From NCBI GenBank assembly GCA_964624625.1, contig CAZUXW010000018.1, forward strand, positions 1 through 46,512: 46,512 nucleotides of DNA, read 5' to 3'. The DNA comes from PALSA-1180 sp964624625. GTDB taxonomy: Bacteria; Oederibacteriota; Muellerivitia; Muellerivitales; Muellerivitaceae. The position numbers and the translations under genes were made by a program. Shown here piece after piece: positions 23,553 to 32,491 of this stretch. Below the pieces are notes generated by a model. That model saw only the letters and a list, made by a program, of their open reading frames with translations, did no database searches and was not told the origin of the DNA. The first letter of the stretch is position 1. Every line of letters begins with the position of its first letter.

Positions 23553-25640
23553 ATGGCTCGGGGCCTAAACCTTTCCTATAAGGATCATCCTGAAGCTTAT
23601 TTTTTTTCTTTCCTTTTATCGAGCGTCCTCCTTTCCTACGCGCCCCTGACGCTTGCCGTGAAACTCGCGGTTTTTCTGTTCGGGGTCGCGGGGCCCTTGG
23701 CGCTTGGCTTGGCCGGCATCGCCCCCCAGGCGCCCCGCGGGATAAAAGCCGGGGACTCCAGGGCCGGTGACCTGGATTTGCCCGTAATGTTGATCTTGGT
23801 TTTGGCCCTGGCCGGGGTAGTTCTCCGGTTCTTCCATTTGGAAACCCTCTCGGTTTGGCCGGTTCTCGACGAGGGCAGGAACGCTTATTTCTCCATGGAA
23901 TTAAGCCGCCACTGGGATTGGAAATTTTTCCGCGACATCAGCCAAATGCCGCCGTTGTATTACTGGTGCCTGGGTCTTTTTTTCAAAATGGTGCCTCCCT
24001 CCTTGTTTTCCCTTTGGCTCTTTCCGGCGCTCCTGTCCTTAGGGTTGGTTCCGATCGGGTATTTCGCGGCGAGGCGTTTTTTTCCAAGGAGTGAGTCCCT
24101 TCTTTTTGCGTGTTTTTTGTCGGTCAGTTTTTACCCGGCCTACGTCGGCCGGTTCAACCATCAGGCCGTGCTGATGCTTCTCTGGGAGTTCCTGTCCTTT
24201 TGGGTACTTGGAAAATTGTTGACTTTGAAAACACCGGATCAAAATGCCTGGGCGGGACTTCTCGGCCTTTGCTTGGGTACGGGTTTTTATATATTTTTCG
24301 GCTGGCCCTTGGTCGCCCTGGCGGCTGGAATCGGCGCTTGGTTTGGTTCGGGTAAAAACCACAAAAAGGTCCTGTTCGTCGGGGGTACTACATTCCTGCT
24401 ATCGGTTCTTCCACTTGTCGCGGCCGGCCTCCACGAAGGATATGGGAGCTATATTCACAGCCTGTCGGCGGGAGGGAAGAGTTCTTGGTGGGAATGGGGT
24501 TACAACTCTTTTTCCTATATCAGCGGTCTTTTTTGGGGATTGGATACGGACCGGCACGCCTATAAGCCTTTTTGGGGCGGATATTTAAATCCTCTGGCCG
24601 CTTCCTGTTTTGGAATCGGGTTTTTGGAACTTTGGCGGACCCGGAAATCGGGGCTTTCAATGGGTTTATGTTTCTTTTTGGTTTTGTTTCTTTTGCCGGC
24701 TTTTATCAGCAAGGAAATCGAAATGTTCCGAATCGTCCAGGTTCTGCCGATTGTACTCATGATCGCGGCGCTGGGACTGCGGAAATTGGCGTCCCTGACG
24801 CCAAGGGGCCTGGCCTTGGTTTGGATTGGGATTTTTTTCGGCCTTTCCATCGGGCTCGATTTTTACCACCTCGCCGGTCCTTACCATCAAGCCTGCGCCA
24901 CAGGGCTCGACCATTGGGGAACCTATTCCAAGTCGGCCGAGAGGTGGAGGGCCTATCAAATCCTGAAAAAAATATCGGACAAAAAGGGACCTGGTTATAT
25001 CTTTTCCGATTTTGACCCCTATCCCTTCGACAAAAGTCTGGTGGTCGCGGCGGAGCCCTTTAACCTTGAAAAGGGCGGGGTGGATTCCATGGGGGGCGCT
25101 TCCTGGGCGGCTTTCATGGCCAACGTGAATTACCAACCGTTTCTTGAACGGCGCTTTCCGGAGGCCCGCTTTGATTGGGTCGCCTCGGATCTTTCCACGA
25201 TGGATGGGGGATTGATGTTGGTAGTGATGCCGACGGATCCCCACCGAAAGGAACTCAACCAATGGGCGAAGGTGGATCAAGTCTTGAGGCCCGTTACGGA
25301 AGAAATGTTGAACCGCCCTTTCGGCGGAAGCCGGGAGGCGATTTTGGGGAAGTTAACGGGGGTTTACCCGGCTTTCCAAGGCGACGCTTTTACCGAGTCG
25401 CTTTTTTGGAATTTACTCTATATCAATCACAGCGCGGACGGCCGTTTTGACGAGGCATTAAGGGACTTGGGGCAGTGCCTCCAGAAAGGGTATCCGACGG
25501 CTTATTTTTTCAATGAGTTAGGCGGATTGTTGTTATCGCGGGGTGACGAGCCGGGGTCCGAAAAGGCCTTTGAGTCCGCAGTGAAAGCGCCGGTAAACCA
25601 TACGCCTGCATTGGAAAATTTGAGGTTGATAAAAAGGTGA
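23553..25640 (+). CDS. GT-C-like membrane glycosyltransferase, PMT/ArnT type (paralogue 2)
   Basis: A 695-residue polytopic protein, paralogue of the genes at 4562, 25654(-) and 27884. The first extracytoplasmic loop has SVWPVLDEGRNAYFSMEL with the acidic pair D106-E107, then MPPLYYWCLG. FWGGYLNP follows later helices, and LDFYHLAGPYHQ marks the end of the membrane part. The soluble part shows GPGYIFSDFDPYPFDKSL, AEPFNLEKGG, NVNYQPFLERRFPEA and DGGLMLVVMP. The end has a TPR-like pair (YPTAYFFNELGGLLL). It starts 1 nt after the rluD stop, so it is likely read from that operon. The role is probably transfer of a polyprenyl-linked sugar on the periplasmic face; acceptor unknown. Confidence 0.75.
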   Translation: MARGLNLSYKDHPEAYFFSFLLSSVLLSYAPLTLAVKLAVFLFGVAGPLALGLAGIAPQAPRGIKAGDSRAGDLDLPVMLILVLALAGVVLRFFHLETLSVWPVLDEGRNAYFSMELSRHWDWKFFRDISQMPPLYYWCLGLFFKMVPPSLFSLWLFPALLSLGLVPIGYFAARRFFPRSESLLFACFLSVSFYPAYVGRFNHQAVLMLLWEFLSFWVLGKLLTLKTPDQNAWAGLLGLCLGTGFYIFFGWPLVALAAGIGAWFGSGKNHKKVLFVGGTTFLLSVLPLVAAGLHEGYGSYIHSLSAGGKSSWWEWGYNSFSYISGLFWGLDTDRHAYKPFWGGYLNPLAASCFGIGFLELWRTRKSGLSMGLCFFLVLFLLPAFISKEIEMFRIVQVLPIVLMIAALGLRKLASLTPRGLALVWIGIFFGLSIGLDFYHLAGPYHQACATGLDHWGTYSKSAERWRAYQILKKISDKKGPGYIFSDFDPYPFDKSLVVAAEPFNLEKGGVDSMGGASWAAFMANVNYQPFLERRFPEARFDWVASDLSTMDGGLMLVVMPTDPHRKELNQWAKVDQVLRPVTEEMLNRPFGGSREAILGKLTGVYPAFQGDAFTESLFWNLLYINHSADGRFDEALRDLGQCLQKGYPTAYFFNELGGLLLSRGDEPGSEKAFESAVKAPVNHTPALENLRLIKR

Positions 25641-25656
25641 GCCGGGACCCGGTTCA
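25638..25656. terminator. Palindrome joining two convergent stop codons
   Basis: The 19-nt sequence TGAGCCGGGACCCGGTTCA is a near-perfect palindrome (one G-T position) that begins with the stop codon of the forward GT-C gene and ends with the stop codon of the reverse one. It could form the same hairpin in both transcripts. There is no T-run on either side, so true termination activity is uncertain. Confidence 0.35.
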
Positions 25657-27750
25657 CTTAGCGGAAATCTCGGGACTTGGTTGATAGCGGGGATTTAGAG
25701 TTTCCGCCAGTTTGAAATATTTTACCGCTTCCACCTTGTTTTTTTGTTCCAAAGAAGCCGATCCAAGCTCAAAGTAAAGTTTGCCCAGGGGCCGGCCATA
25801 TCCCAGCAGGGATGCCGCTGTTTTTACGAAAGCTCCCCCGTCGTTATCCTCGTATTGATAGTATGCGATTTTTTCCAAAAAACAGGATTCCAAGTAGGGA
25901 TCACCCTTGATGTCGTTCCAGCGGTTTAAGAGCGCTGTAATGACGGGGGCGTAGGAGGGGTGATAGACGTGGTAGGGAATAAGAGGATAGGATTTCTGCA
26001 AAAATTGATTAGCGGAAGTCCACTTCAAAAGAGTCTTTTGGTTGCCGCCGTCCACGGGAACGAGAAATAGGTCTAGACCCTCGTCGTAGTTGCGGAGATC
26101 GTCGGCAAGTTCAAAACATGCCGCTTTGGGAAAAAGAGCCTTTAAATAACCCCGGTTATTGGCGGTGGAAAGCAACCCGGTCCAGGTTGGATTTTGGTTT
26201 ATGAGCTGCGGATTTCTAGCGGCGTTAAATGGATAAGCCGCAGTCAACATGGTTTGATCAAAAACGTCCGGGATAAGATTATCCAAGATGAGGCCAGGGC
26301 CATTTTTCTCGGAATATTTTTTTAGAATTCCAAAAGCCCTGTATCTTTCGGCGGATTTACCACCCTGATTGTGCCGTCCGGGAATGGCCCATTGATGATA
26401 GGGACCTCCCAGGTGATAGGCGTCAAGTCCCAGGGAAAGAAAACCGAGAACCGCCAGAATCCAAGGCCCGCTTTTCTTATTTTGAGGGTAAGCGGCTAGA
26501 ACCTGAAACCCCATGGCGGTGGGGAAAAAAAGGAAGGGTAAAAGCGGCGCCACTCTCATGGCTTCAAGACTGTTGGAAAGAAGTCCTTGGGAAAGAAAGG
26601 CGGCCAGCGCCGCCGGGATCCAAAGCCGAAAGTTGATCGTGTTGGAATGAAGGAGCTCAATGGTGCCCAACAGAAAAGAGGCGACGAGAATCGGATTTAA
26701 AAAACCGCCCCAGAGCGGGTCAAAGTGGAAGCTGAATCTTTCCAAGGAGCCCCAAAAGAACATGGTTAAATACGAGAGCCATACGATCCATTGATCGTAC
26801 CAGTTGTTATTAATGTGGGTGAAGACCCAATGGTCCTGAAGATGGCCTCCGTACCCTTGGGAGAGGATCAGGAAAAACATGGGAATTAAAGGCGCCGCGG
26901 TCGAGATTAAAAATGCCCATGGGGCCATAGGATTCCTTTTGCGGTTTTTGAGAAGAGAATAGGCCGCGGCAATGAAAAAGAAAAAAAGGCTGGAGAGCCA
27001 GAATTTGGAGAGGTACCAGCCGAATCCAAGACAAAATCCCAAAACGAGGGAAAGGCGTAAGACGAGTTCCGGTTTGGAACGGATAGCGGTCAGTAGTTTA
27101 AATAGGACGAATAAGACAAGGAACTGCCACAGGAGGTTGATCCCAATGTCAGTGGAAAAACAGGAAATGAAAATAGGCCAAAAACTAAAGGCGATCAGTA
27201 GAAAATAAATAAAACTGAAAGAACGGGAAAAAAATTGACGGCAAACCCACCAGGCGATCAGGGGAAGCATCGCGGAATAGAGAGCCGGATATGTCCGCAT
27301 GGAGAAAAGGGAAGGCCCGGTCAGCTTGTAATAAAGGGTTTGCAGCCAGGTATAGACCGGCATGTACTGCTCGGAGCCGAAAAACATCTGCCAATGCCAT
27401 TTCTCAAACAAATCAACCGCGAAGAAACTGTAGTGGCCGTCGTCCCACATGGGCCAAACCGAGAGGCTGGCTGGGGCGCCTATCCGGACCAGGGCCGCGG
27501 CCATTCCCAATAAAAAAATAAACCAGGGGCGGGGGTGGGGAAAGGGATCCCTCAGGTACAGGGCTGGTTCGACATTCCGAGAATTTCCACGGCTCTGATA
27601 GGCGAAAAACAGGGGCAAGATTAAACCGAGGAGAGCGGACCAAAGTTTTGACTCGAAAGAGCATTCGGAATAGGCGAGAAAAGAGTTGGTGAAAACGAAT
27701 ACCCCCCCGTAAATCAAGGGGTTGTATTTTAATGTTGTTGATTGGAACAT
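25654..27750 (-). CDS. GT-C-like membrane glycosyltransferase, PMT/ArnT type (paralogue 3)
   Basis: A 698-residue polytopic protein on the reverse strand. The loop motif is SVWPMWDDGHYSFFAVDLFE, with D103-D104, followed by MPVYTWLQTLYYK. It also has WYLSKFW, FDPLWGGFLNP and LDAYHLGGPYHQ. The soluble domain has GPGLILDNLIPDVFDQTML, AAYPFNAARNPQ, and RGYLKALFPKA, where the other copies have (Q)PFLERRFP. The end shows a TPR-like pair (YGRPLGKLYFELGSASLEQ). It is closer in wording to the 27884 gene than to the 4562 and 23553 genes. A TAAAAT box lies exactly 6 nt before its ATG. By eye it is more AT-rich than the neighbouring ileS-rluD operon. Confidence 0.75.
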   Translation of the reverse strand: MFQSTTLKYNPLIYGGVFVFTNSFLAYSECSFESKLWSALLGLILPLFFAYQSRGNSRNVEPALYLRDPFPHPRPWFIFLLGMAAALVRIGAPASLSVWPMWDDGHYSFFAVDLFEKWHWQMFFGSEQYMPVYTWLQTLYYKLTGPSLFSMRTYPALYSAMLPLIAWWVCRQFFSRSFSFIYFLLIAFSFWPIFISCFSTDIGINLLWQFLVLFVLFKLLTAIRSKPELVLRLSLVLGFCLGFGWYLSKFWLSSLFFFFIAAAYSLLKNRKRNPMAPWAFLISTAAPLIPMFFLILSQGYGGHLQDHWVFTHINNNWYDQWIVWLSYLTMFFWGSLERFSFHFDPLWGGFLNPILVASFLLGTIELLHSNTINFRLWIPAALAAFLSQGLLSNSLEAMRVAPLLPFLFFPTAMGFQVLAAYPQNKKSGPWILAVLGFLSLGLDAYHLGGPYHQWAIPGRHNQGGKSAERYRAFGILKKYSEKNGPGLILDNLIPDVFDQTMLTAAYPFNAARNPQLINQNPTWTGLLSTANNRGYLKALFPKAACFELADDLRNYDEGLDLFLVPVDGGNQKTLLKWTSANQFLQKSYPLIPYHVYHPSYAPVITALLNRWNDIKGDPYLESCFLEKIAYYQYEDNDGGAFVKTAASLLGYGRPLGKLYFELGSASLEQKNKVEAVKYFKLAETLNPRYQPSPEISAK

Positions 27751-27756
27751 TTTCTG

Positions 27757-27762
27757 ATTTTA
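27757..27762 (-). promoter_or_regulatory. Putative leaderless -10 box TAAAAT (reverse strand)
   Basis: On the reverse strand TAAAAT is followed by CAGAAA and then the ATG of the GT-C gene (27750), a spacing of exactly 6 nt. The divergent gene at 27884 has TAAAAT, CAAACA and ATG in the same geometry. No Shine-Dalgarno is present in either. Confidence 0.5.
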
Positions 27763-27871
27763 GCGTTGAAAGGTTTTATTTGCTATTCCAGAATGGCGGA
27801 TCAACTCAGACTAAAAAATTTAAGGATGTGCTTGAATCGGACTTGGGCAACCCAGGCCGATTGTTTTATGT

Positions 27872-27877
27872 TAAAAT
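27872..27877 (+). promoter_or_regulatory. Putative leaderless -10 box TAAAAT
   Basis: TAAAAT is followed by CAAACA and the ATG at 27884, a spacing of exactly 6 nt. No Shine-Dalgarno is visible. No good -35 hexamer lies 16-18 nt upstream. It mirrors the divergent promoter at 27757-27762. Confidence 0.5.
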
Positions 27878-27883
27878 CAAACA

Positions 27884-30043
27884 ATGCCAAATTTAACGCC
27901 CCTTCAGGATAAAAGCCCGGCCTTCCAATTCGGGCGTTGGTGGCTGTTCTTCTGGTTGACGATCGCGAACACTTATTTGGCTTATGGCGACGGTTCCTTG
28001 GAAGCCCGGTTGTGGGTCGGTTTGATCGGGTTGGTCATGCCGATTTCCCTCTTGATCCTCCAAAATAAATCCATTACCCGTTCCGGAAACCCGTTTCCCA
28101 GGAAGGAGTTATTTTCCCAGCCACCCCCCTTTGTTTTTTTGGTTCTTTTTGCCGCGGCTGTGTTGGTCCGATTTTATAAAATTACATCCCTTTCAGTATG
28201 GCCTCTTTGGGATGACAGTTATTTTAGCTTTTCCGGGCTTACCCAGGCCGAGCACTGGCGTTGGCAGGTTTTTTTCGGCTGTGAACATGACATGCCCCTC
28301 TATGTCTGGATTTTGGGGTTGTATTTTAAATTCTTGGAACCCTCGCTTTTGACGATGGGTCTTTATCCTATTCTTTATTCCATCCTTGTTTTGCCCCTGG
28401 CTTATAAAACGATCCGCAGTTTTTCATCGGCTTCCTTCTCGTTTGTTTACACCGGGTTACTGGCCTTCAGTTTTTGGCCGTTAATCTCGTCCAGGGCTTC
28501 GGTTGATTTGGTGTTATGCCTCATCTGGCAATATGTGACACTTTGGGTTTTGGGATATTTTTTAAGAGCCCTCAAATCCGGGAAAAATATCCATGGCAAA
28601 GCAGCGCTTCTTGGCTTATGCATCGGCGTTGGATCCTACACTTCAAAGTTTTGGCTGCCCAATCTGGTTGGCTTCACGCTCATCGCGGCTTTCTTTATGC
28701 TTCAACGGCCCGCTCCTAGAGCCAAAATGCTGTCTTTTTTCATGGTCTCTTGGCTTGTCCCCGTTTCTTTTATATGGTTCCTGACTTTTTCTCACCATTT
28801 CGGGGGGCACATCAGGGACACCCTATTCTTCCTGCAGCCCCATTTTTCCTGGATTGACCAGCTTTCAATCTCATTTAAATACATTACGGGGCCCTTTTGG
28901 GGTATCGGCGAAAAGAGAATTTCAACGTTTGGCCCTTTTTGGGGCGGATTATTGAATCCCTTGCTGGTATCGGCTTTTTTAATCGGCCTGCTGGAATTAT
29001 TAAGAGAGAAAAAGCTCTATTACTTTATTTGGATTGTATTTATCGGTGGGATTTATTTCGGTCCGGGGGTTATTTCGAACAATGTTGAAATGATGCGAAT
29101 TTTTTCCGTTCTTCCATTCCTCCTTTATGCCGTCGCGGAGGGATGCCACGTTTTATTGTCCGAAATCCCGCCAAAACGCCGGATCTTGGGGTGGGGTTTT
29201 TTTATGGCCCTGTCCTTTGGGCTTGATCTCTTTCACTTGCTGGTGCCTTATCACGTCTACTCGATGCCGGTGAATTCAGAAAGTGAGGCTAAGGATCCGG
29301 CGGCCTACTCGTCTTACCAGGTATTGACAAAAGCCCGACGGCCTCCCGGCCCCGGCCTGATTTTGACCGATCTTCTCCCGGATGTTTACGATGAAACCTT
29401 AACGGTGGCGACTTATTCATTGAACGCGGAACGGAATCCGAAATTCTCGCCCCGGGAAGCGACCTGGGCCTGCCTTTTGGTCAAAACAGAGTACAGGGAC
29501 TATTTGAGTAAAAGGTTTCCGGAGGCAAAATATTACCCCCTTAATCACGGAATTTCGCCATTCAATGGTCCCACGATGCTTTTTATTATTCCCATCACCC
29601 AGCGGAACCAAGAGACGCTCCTTGAATGGTCGGCCTTAAACCGCCGCGTCCAGGATTTATATCCCATCATTTACTATCCGGACAACAACTCCAAAATCGA
29701 GTTTCAAAGGGCCTTCCAACCGCTTTATCCCTTGTTTAAAAAGGATGAGTTTTTAGAATCGCTTTATTGTTGGAAAATGATCTTTTTTTCACCGGAGGAA
29801 ATGGATCACGCCCTGGCGGAAGACACCCTGCGCCGTTTCGCCCCCCGGCAGAAAGAACTTTCTTATTTGACCCCTCTGTTGGGGCGGATTTGCTTCCGGC
29901 TGGGTTGGTATTACAAGTACCAACAGAATCCGGAGAGGGCCCGCATGTATTTCGCAAGGGCTGTTTCTTACGATAAGAAGTTGATGCCGGATGAGGTGCG
30001 GGAGTATTTCATGGAAATGGTGAGGCGGAAAAACCATTTCTAA
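27884..30043 (+). CDS. GT-C-like membrane glycosyltransferase, PMT/ArnT type (paralogue 4)
   Basis: A 719-residue polytopic protein. The loop motif is SVWPLWDDSYFSFSGLTQAE, with D110-D111, followed by MPLYVWILGLYFK. Shared family marks are YTSKFWLPNL, FGPFWGGLLNPLLV, LDLFHLLVPYH, GPGLILTDLLPDVYDETL and ATYSLNAERNP. The acidic pair and overall plan match PMT/ArnT-type GT-C enzymes. The end has an arrangement like a single TPR (LGRICFRLGWYYKYQQNPER, then ARMYFARAVSYDKK). It begins an apparent operon with the NHL-SGNH gene 21 nt downstream, suggesting joint work on a secreted glycan. By eye the DNA is more AT-rich than ileS or smc, which hints at a different history. Confidence 0.75.
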   Translation: MPNLTPLQDKSPAFQFGRWWLFFWLTIANTYLAYGDGSLEARLWVGLIGLVMPISLLILQNKSITRSGNPFPRKELFSQPPPFVFLVLFAAAVLVRFYKITSLSVWPLWDDSYFSFSGLTQAEHWRWQVFFGCEHDMPLYVWILGLYFKFLEPSLLTMGLYPILYSILVLPLAYKTIRSFSSASFSFVYTGLLAFSFWPLISSRASVDLVLCLIWQYVTLWVLGYFLRALKSGKNIHGKAALLGLCIGVGSYTSKFWLPNLVGFTLIAAFFMLQRPAPRAKMLSFFMVSWLVPVSFIWFLTFSHHFGGHIRDTLFFLQPHFSWIDQLSISFKYITGPFWGIGEKRISTFGPFWGGLLNPLLVSAFLIGLLELLREKKLYYFIWIVFIGGIYFGPGVISNNVEMMRIFSVLPFLLYAVAEGCHVLLSEIPPKRRILGWGFFMALSFGLDLFHLLVPYHVYSMPVNSESEAKDPAAYSSYQVLTKARRPPGPGLILTDLLPDVYDETLTVATYSLNAERNPKFSPREATWACLLVKTEYRDYLSKRFPEAKYYPLNHGISPFNGPTMLFIIPITQRNQETLLEWSALNRRVQDLYPIIYYPDNNSKIEFQRAFQPLYPLFKKDEFLESLYCWKMIFFSPEEMDHALAEDTLRRFAPRQKELSYLTPLLGRICFRLGWYYKYQQNPERARMYFARAVSYDKKLMPDEVREYFMEMVRRKNHF

Positions 30044-30064
30044 GGTTTACCGGCGGGAGGGCGA

Positions 30065-32080
30065 ATGAAAAAAAAATACACTTCAACTATGCTCTTTGTA
30101 ATTTGTTTCCTCTCGGCCCGGCCCGGATCCGCCCTGCGTCCCATGGTTCACTACCACGACCTCGTCGCTGGTCAGGGAAGTCCGGGTTTTAGGGACGGTG
30201 GATTCTCAACTTCCTTGTTTAACAAGCCCTCGGGATTAGCTTTGAGTCTGGACCGCAAGCGGTTGTTCGTGGCCGATCGAAATAACAACCGTATCCGGGC
30301 CATCCTCTTGGGCCGGGATAACCAAGTTGAGACCCTGGCGGGATCCGGGGAAAGAGGCGATAAGGACGCTGATCTGCTGAAATCTTCCTTTAACGAGCCG
30401 TTGCAAGTGGTCACCCTGCCGAATGACCAATTAGTGGTAAATGACCATGGAAATAACCGGTTAAGACTGATCGACTTAAAAAATCATCAGATAACCACCT
30501 TAGCTGGAAACGGGAGCAGGGACGGAAAATGGGAAGGCCGGGCTTCGCGGGTTTCCTTGGAAAACATCGTTGGAATGGTTTATTCGCCTTCGGATCACTC
30601 GGTTTATTTTTCCCAGTATGGCAGGCGTCTGATCAGCCGGTTGGATTTGAAATTGAGTGTTATTTCAACCGTCCTATCCCAAAATAACCTAATACAGCGT
30701 CCCAGGGCCCTGTGTCTTTTTCAAAATCACGTTTGTGTTTCAAGTGAAAATTCGGGAAAAGACCAAGTCTTTATGTTGAAGCCCGCGGGAAACAGATCGG
30801 CTGGCTCTCCCCGATTCTCAATTAAACTCATTGGTTCTGGAAAAAACATTGTGGCCTTGGCAGCTTCCGATAACTCAATCTACGCCATTCAAAATGGACC
30901 GGTACCATTCGCCAAGGTCAATCCCTATCAACCTGTCCGCATTACCACGAAGGGCGGGCTATTCCTTGACGCTTCCAGCGAGTCAATGTATCCATTTTGG
31001 GGATTTTCCAAGCACGAGGTTGGGGGCGTGGGATTCCTGGCCGATCCCCTTGAGCCCAGGAAGTTCTTTATGGCGACTCAGGATTACCATACGGTCATTG
31101 ATTTCAAGGACTATGATTTTGGAAAATTAATGGGTTCTGAAAATTATGACAATCCGGATGGCCTTTCGGATTTCCGATATCCGATTACAAAACCACCCCA
31201 TACTATCCGGATACTGGTGGGGGGGGACTCCCAAACGGCGCAAGCGAATCAAATCAGTGAAGGGCCAATTACCCCTTTTAAAAAACGAAAACGGATGTTG
31301 ACCTATCCGAAACAATTGGAGTTGCTGCTCAATACCGAAGCGGCCTTGAACGATATTCCTTTAAATTTTGAGGTTCTGGTCGACCGTCATTCCGTGGCTC
31401 TGGACTATTCTCTTTATAACTGGCCTTATTATGAGCTTCCTGATCTCCAGGAAAAATTTGACGCGGATATAGTATTTTTATTCGTTACTTCGAGTTCCGT
31501 GAAGAATTATCAAAATATTTTCCAGGGTCCAAGTACCAGGGAAGGTATTTTGGGTCCCAAAGCGGACATTGAATATACGCTAAAACCCGAAATTGAAAGG
31601 TTTTCCGATCCCTTCGTAAAAACGTTCTACAAAAAAGCATTTGAAAGGGGCTATTTGAAACCCGAGCGCCCGGGGGGGAAAACACCATGGCCGAATGTTG
31701 GTGTGTTTCTTCAAGACCCGGAAACCAGGCTGGAATTGGAAAAGATCATGGGAAAAGGCCTGGGGATGCTTTGCCGGAAACTCAACGCGAGAAAAAATAA
31801 GAGCGGCCGACAGGTCGGTTTTTTTATCTGCTACACCCCGGGCCAGGAACGCCACGCGGTGCCGGAGGAAAAATTTCACCAATTTTGGATAGACGTTTGT
31901 TCCGACAACGCTATACCTTTGATGGACTTAACCGCGCCTTTTGAAGCGCTTAAGACAACCTACGCCCCGGCTTACGACGCTGTTTTTGACAGCCATTTCA
32001 ATTCCCAAGGCAACGATCTATTGGCAAAAATCATCTGTCATGAGTTGCTGGATAAACCCTGGAGTCGTTATTGGAAGTGA
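30065..32080 (+). CDS. Secreted NHL-repeat / SGNH-hydrolase fusion protein
   Basis: A 671-residue exported protein. Residues 1-23 are a signal peptide (MKKKYTSTMLFVICFLSARP, GSA). Residues 40-360 look like an NHL-type propeller: FNKPSGLALSLDRKRLFVAD with RNNNRIRAI, ETLAGSGERG, FNEPLQVVTLPNDQLVVND with NNRLRLIDL, and TTLAGNGSRDG. From about 375 an SGNH-type domain starts with RILVGGDSQTA, placing the nucleophile at Ser389 in the GDS motif, and ends with FDSHFNSQGNDLLAKII. There D642 and H644 form the DxH pair, in the DxHxN...G style of AlgJ/AlgX-like acetyl-modifying enzymes. Probable role: adding or removing acetyl or another ester on a surface glycan, with the propeller for binding. GGGAGGG is a good ribosome site. 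Confidence 0.8.
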   Translation: MKKKYTSTMLFVICFLSARPGSALRPMVHYHDLVAGQGSPGFRDGGFSTSLFNKPSGLALSLDRKRLFVADRNNNRIRAILLGRDNQVETLAGSGERGDKDADLLKSSFNEPLQVVTLPNDQLVVNDHGNNRLRLIDLKNHQITTLAGNGSRDGKWEGRASRVSLENIVGMVYSPSDHSVYFSQYGRRLISRLDLKLSVISTVLSQNNLIQRPRALCLFQNHVCVSSENSGKDQVFMLKPAGNRSAGSPRFSIKLIGSGKNIVALAASDNSIYAIQNGPVPFAKVNPYQPVRITTKGGLFLDASSESMYPFWGFSKHEVGGVGFLADPLEPRKFFMATQDYHTVIDFKDYDFGKLMGSENYDNPDGLSDFRYPITKPPHTIRILVGGDSQTAQANQISEGPITPFKKRKRMLTYPKQLELLLNTEAALNDIPLNFEVLVDRHSVALDYSLYNWPYYELPDLQEKFDADIVFLFVTSSSVKNYQNIFQGPSTREGILGPKADIEYTLKPEIERFSDPFVKTFYKKAFERGYLKPERPGGKTPWPNVGVFLQDPETRLELEKIMGKGLGMLCRKLNARKNKSGRQVGFFICYTPGQERHAVPEEKFHQFWIDVCSDNAIPLMDLTAPFEALKTTYAPAYDAVFDSHFNSQGNDLLAKIICHELLDKPWSRYWK

Positions 32081-32194
32081 TTTTGGAAGGGAAAGGAACG
32101 GTAAGGCCCTTGTTGGGAGCGTAATCCTTTCGAATCCAGCGGCGGGAATTAACGAAATCTGATTTATTTGATCGGAGCGGAAAAGGGGGACGGG

Positions 32195-32476
32195 ATGTTG
32201 AAATCTTTATGGGAAATTAATAAACCGCTGGATGCCATCAGCCTGTATTGGGCTTTGGGAGTCTTTTTCATCGGCGTCTTCGCTCTTTGGAGGAGCCGTC
32301 CCATCATCCAAGCCATGCGCCAAATGAAATACCCGCCCGAGGAATGGTGGAGGAAAAAAGGCTTTACTCCCAAGGAACTGGAGGAAGCCATGACCCTTTA
32401 CGCGAGGCTTTTCGGAATAGTCTGGATTTTGTGCGGGTTATTTTGGATCCACTGGGTTTTGTACCATCAATACTAA
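32195..32476 (+). CDS. Small two-span membrane protein
   Basis: A 93-residue protein with two hydrophobic helices: LDAISLYWALGVFFIGVFAL near the start and IVWILCGLFWIHWVLYH at the end. Between them is a soluble, charged loop (RQMKYPPEEWWRKKGFTPKE). No family recognised. The ATG at 32195 has a purine-rich GGGGGA just upstream and is preferred over a TTG 27 nt earlier. It lies 114 nt after the NHL-SGNH gene and 15 nt before the convergent desaturase end, and may belong to the same operon as the glycan genes. Confidence 0.7.
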   Translation: MLKSLWEINKPLDAISLYWALGVFFIGVFALWRSRPIIQAMRQMKYPPEEWWRKKGFTPKELEEAMTLYARLFGIVWILCGLFWIHWVLYHQY

Positions 32477-32491
32477 TGGTACCGGGCCGAA

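Noticed and set aside
32083..32194. A small gene between the NHL-SGNH gene and the two-span membrane protein
   Set aside because: Frames here are very short or continue out of the upstream gene in another phase, with no ribosome site. The TTG at 32168 only extends the downstream gene by nine unremarkable residues.
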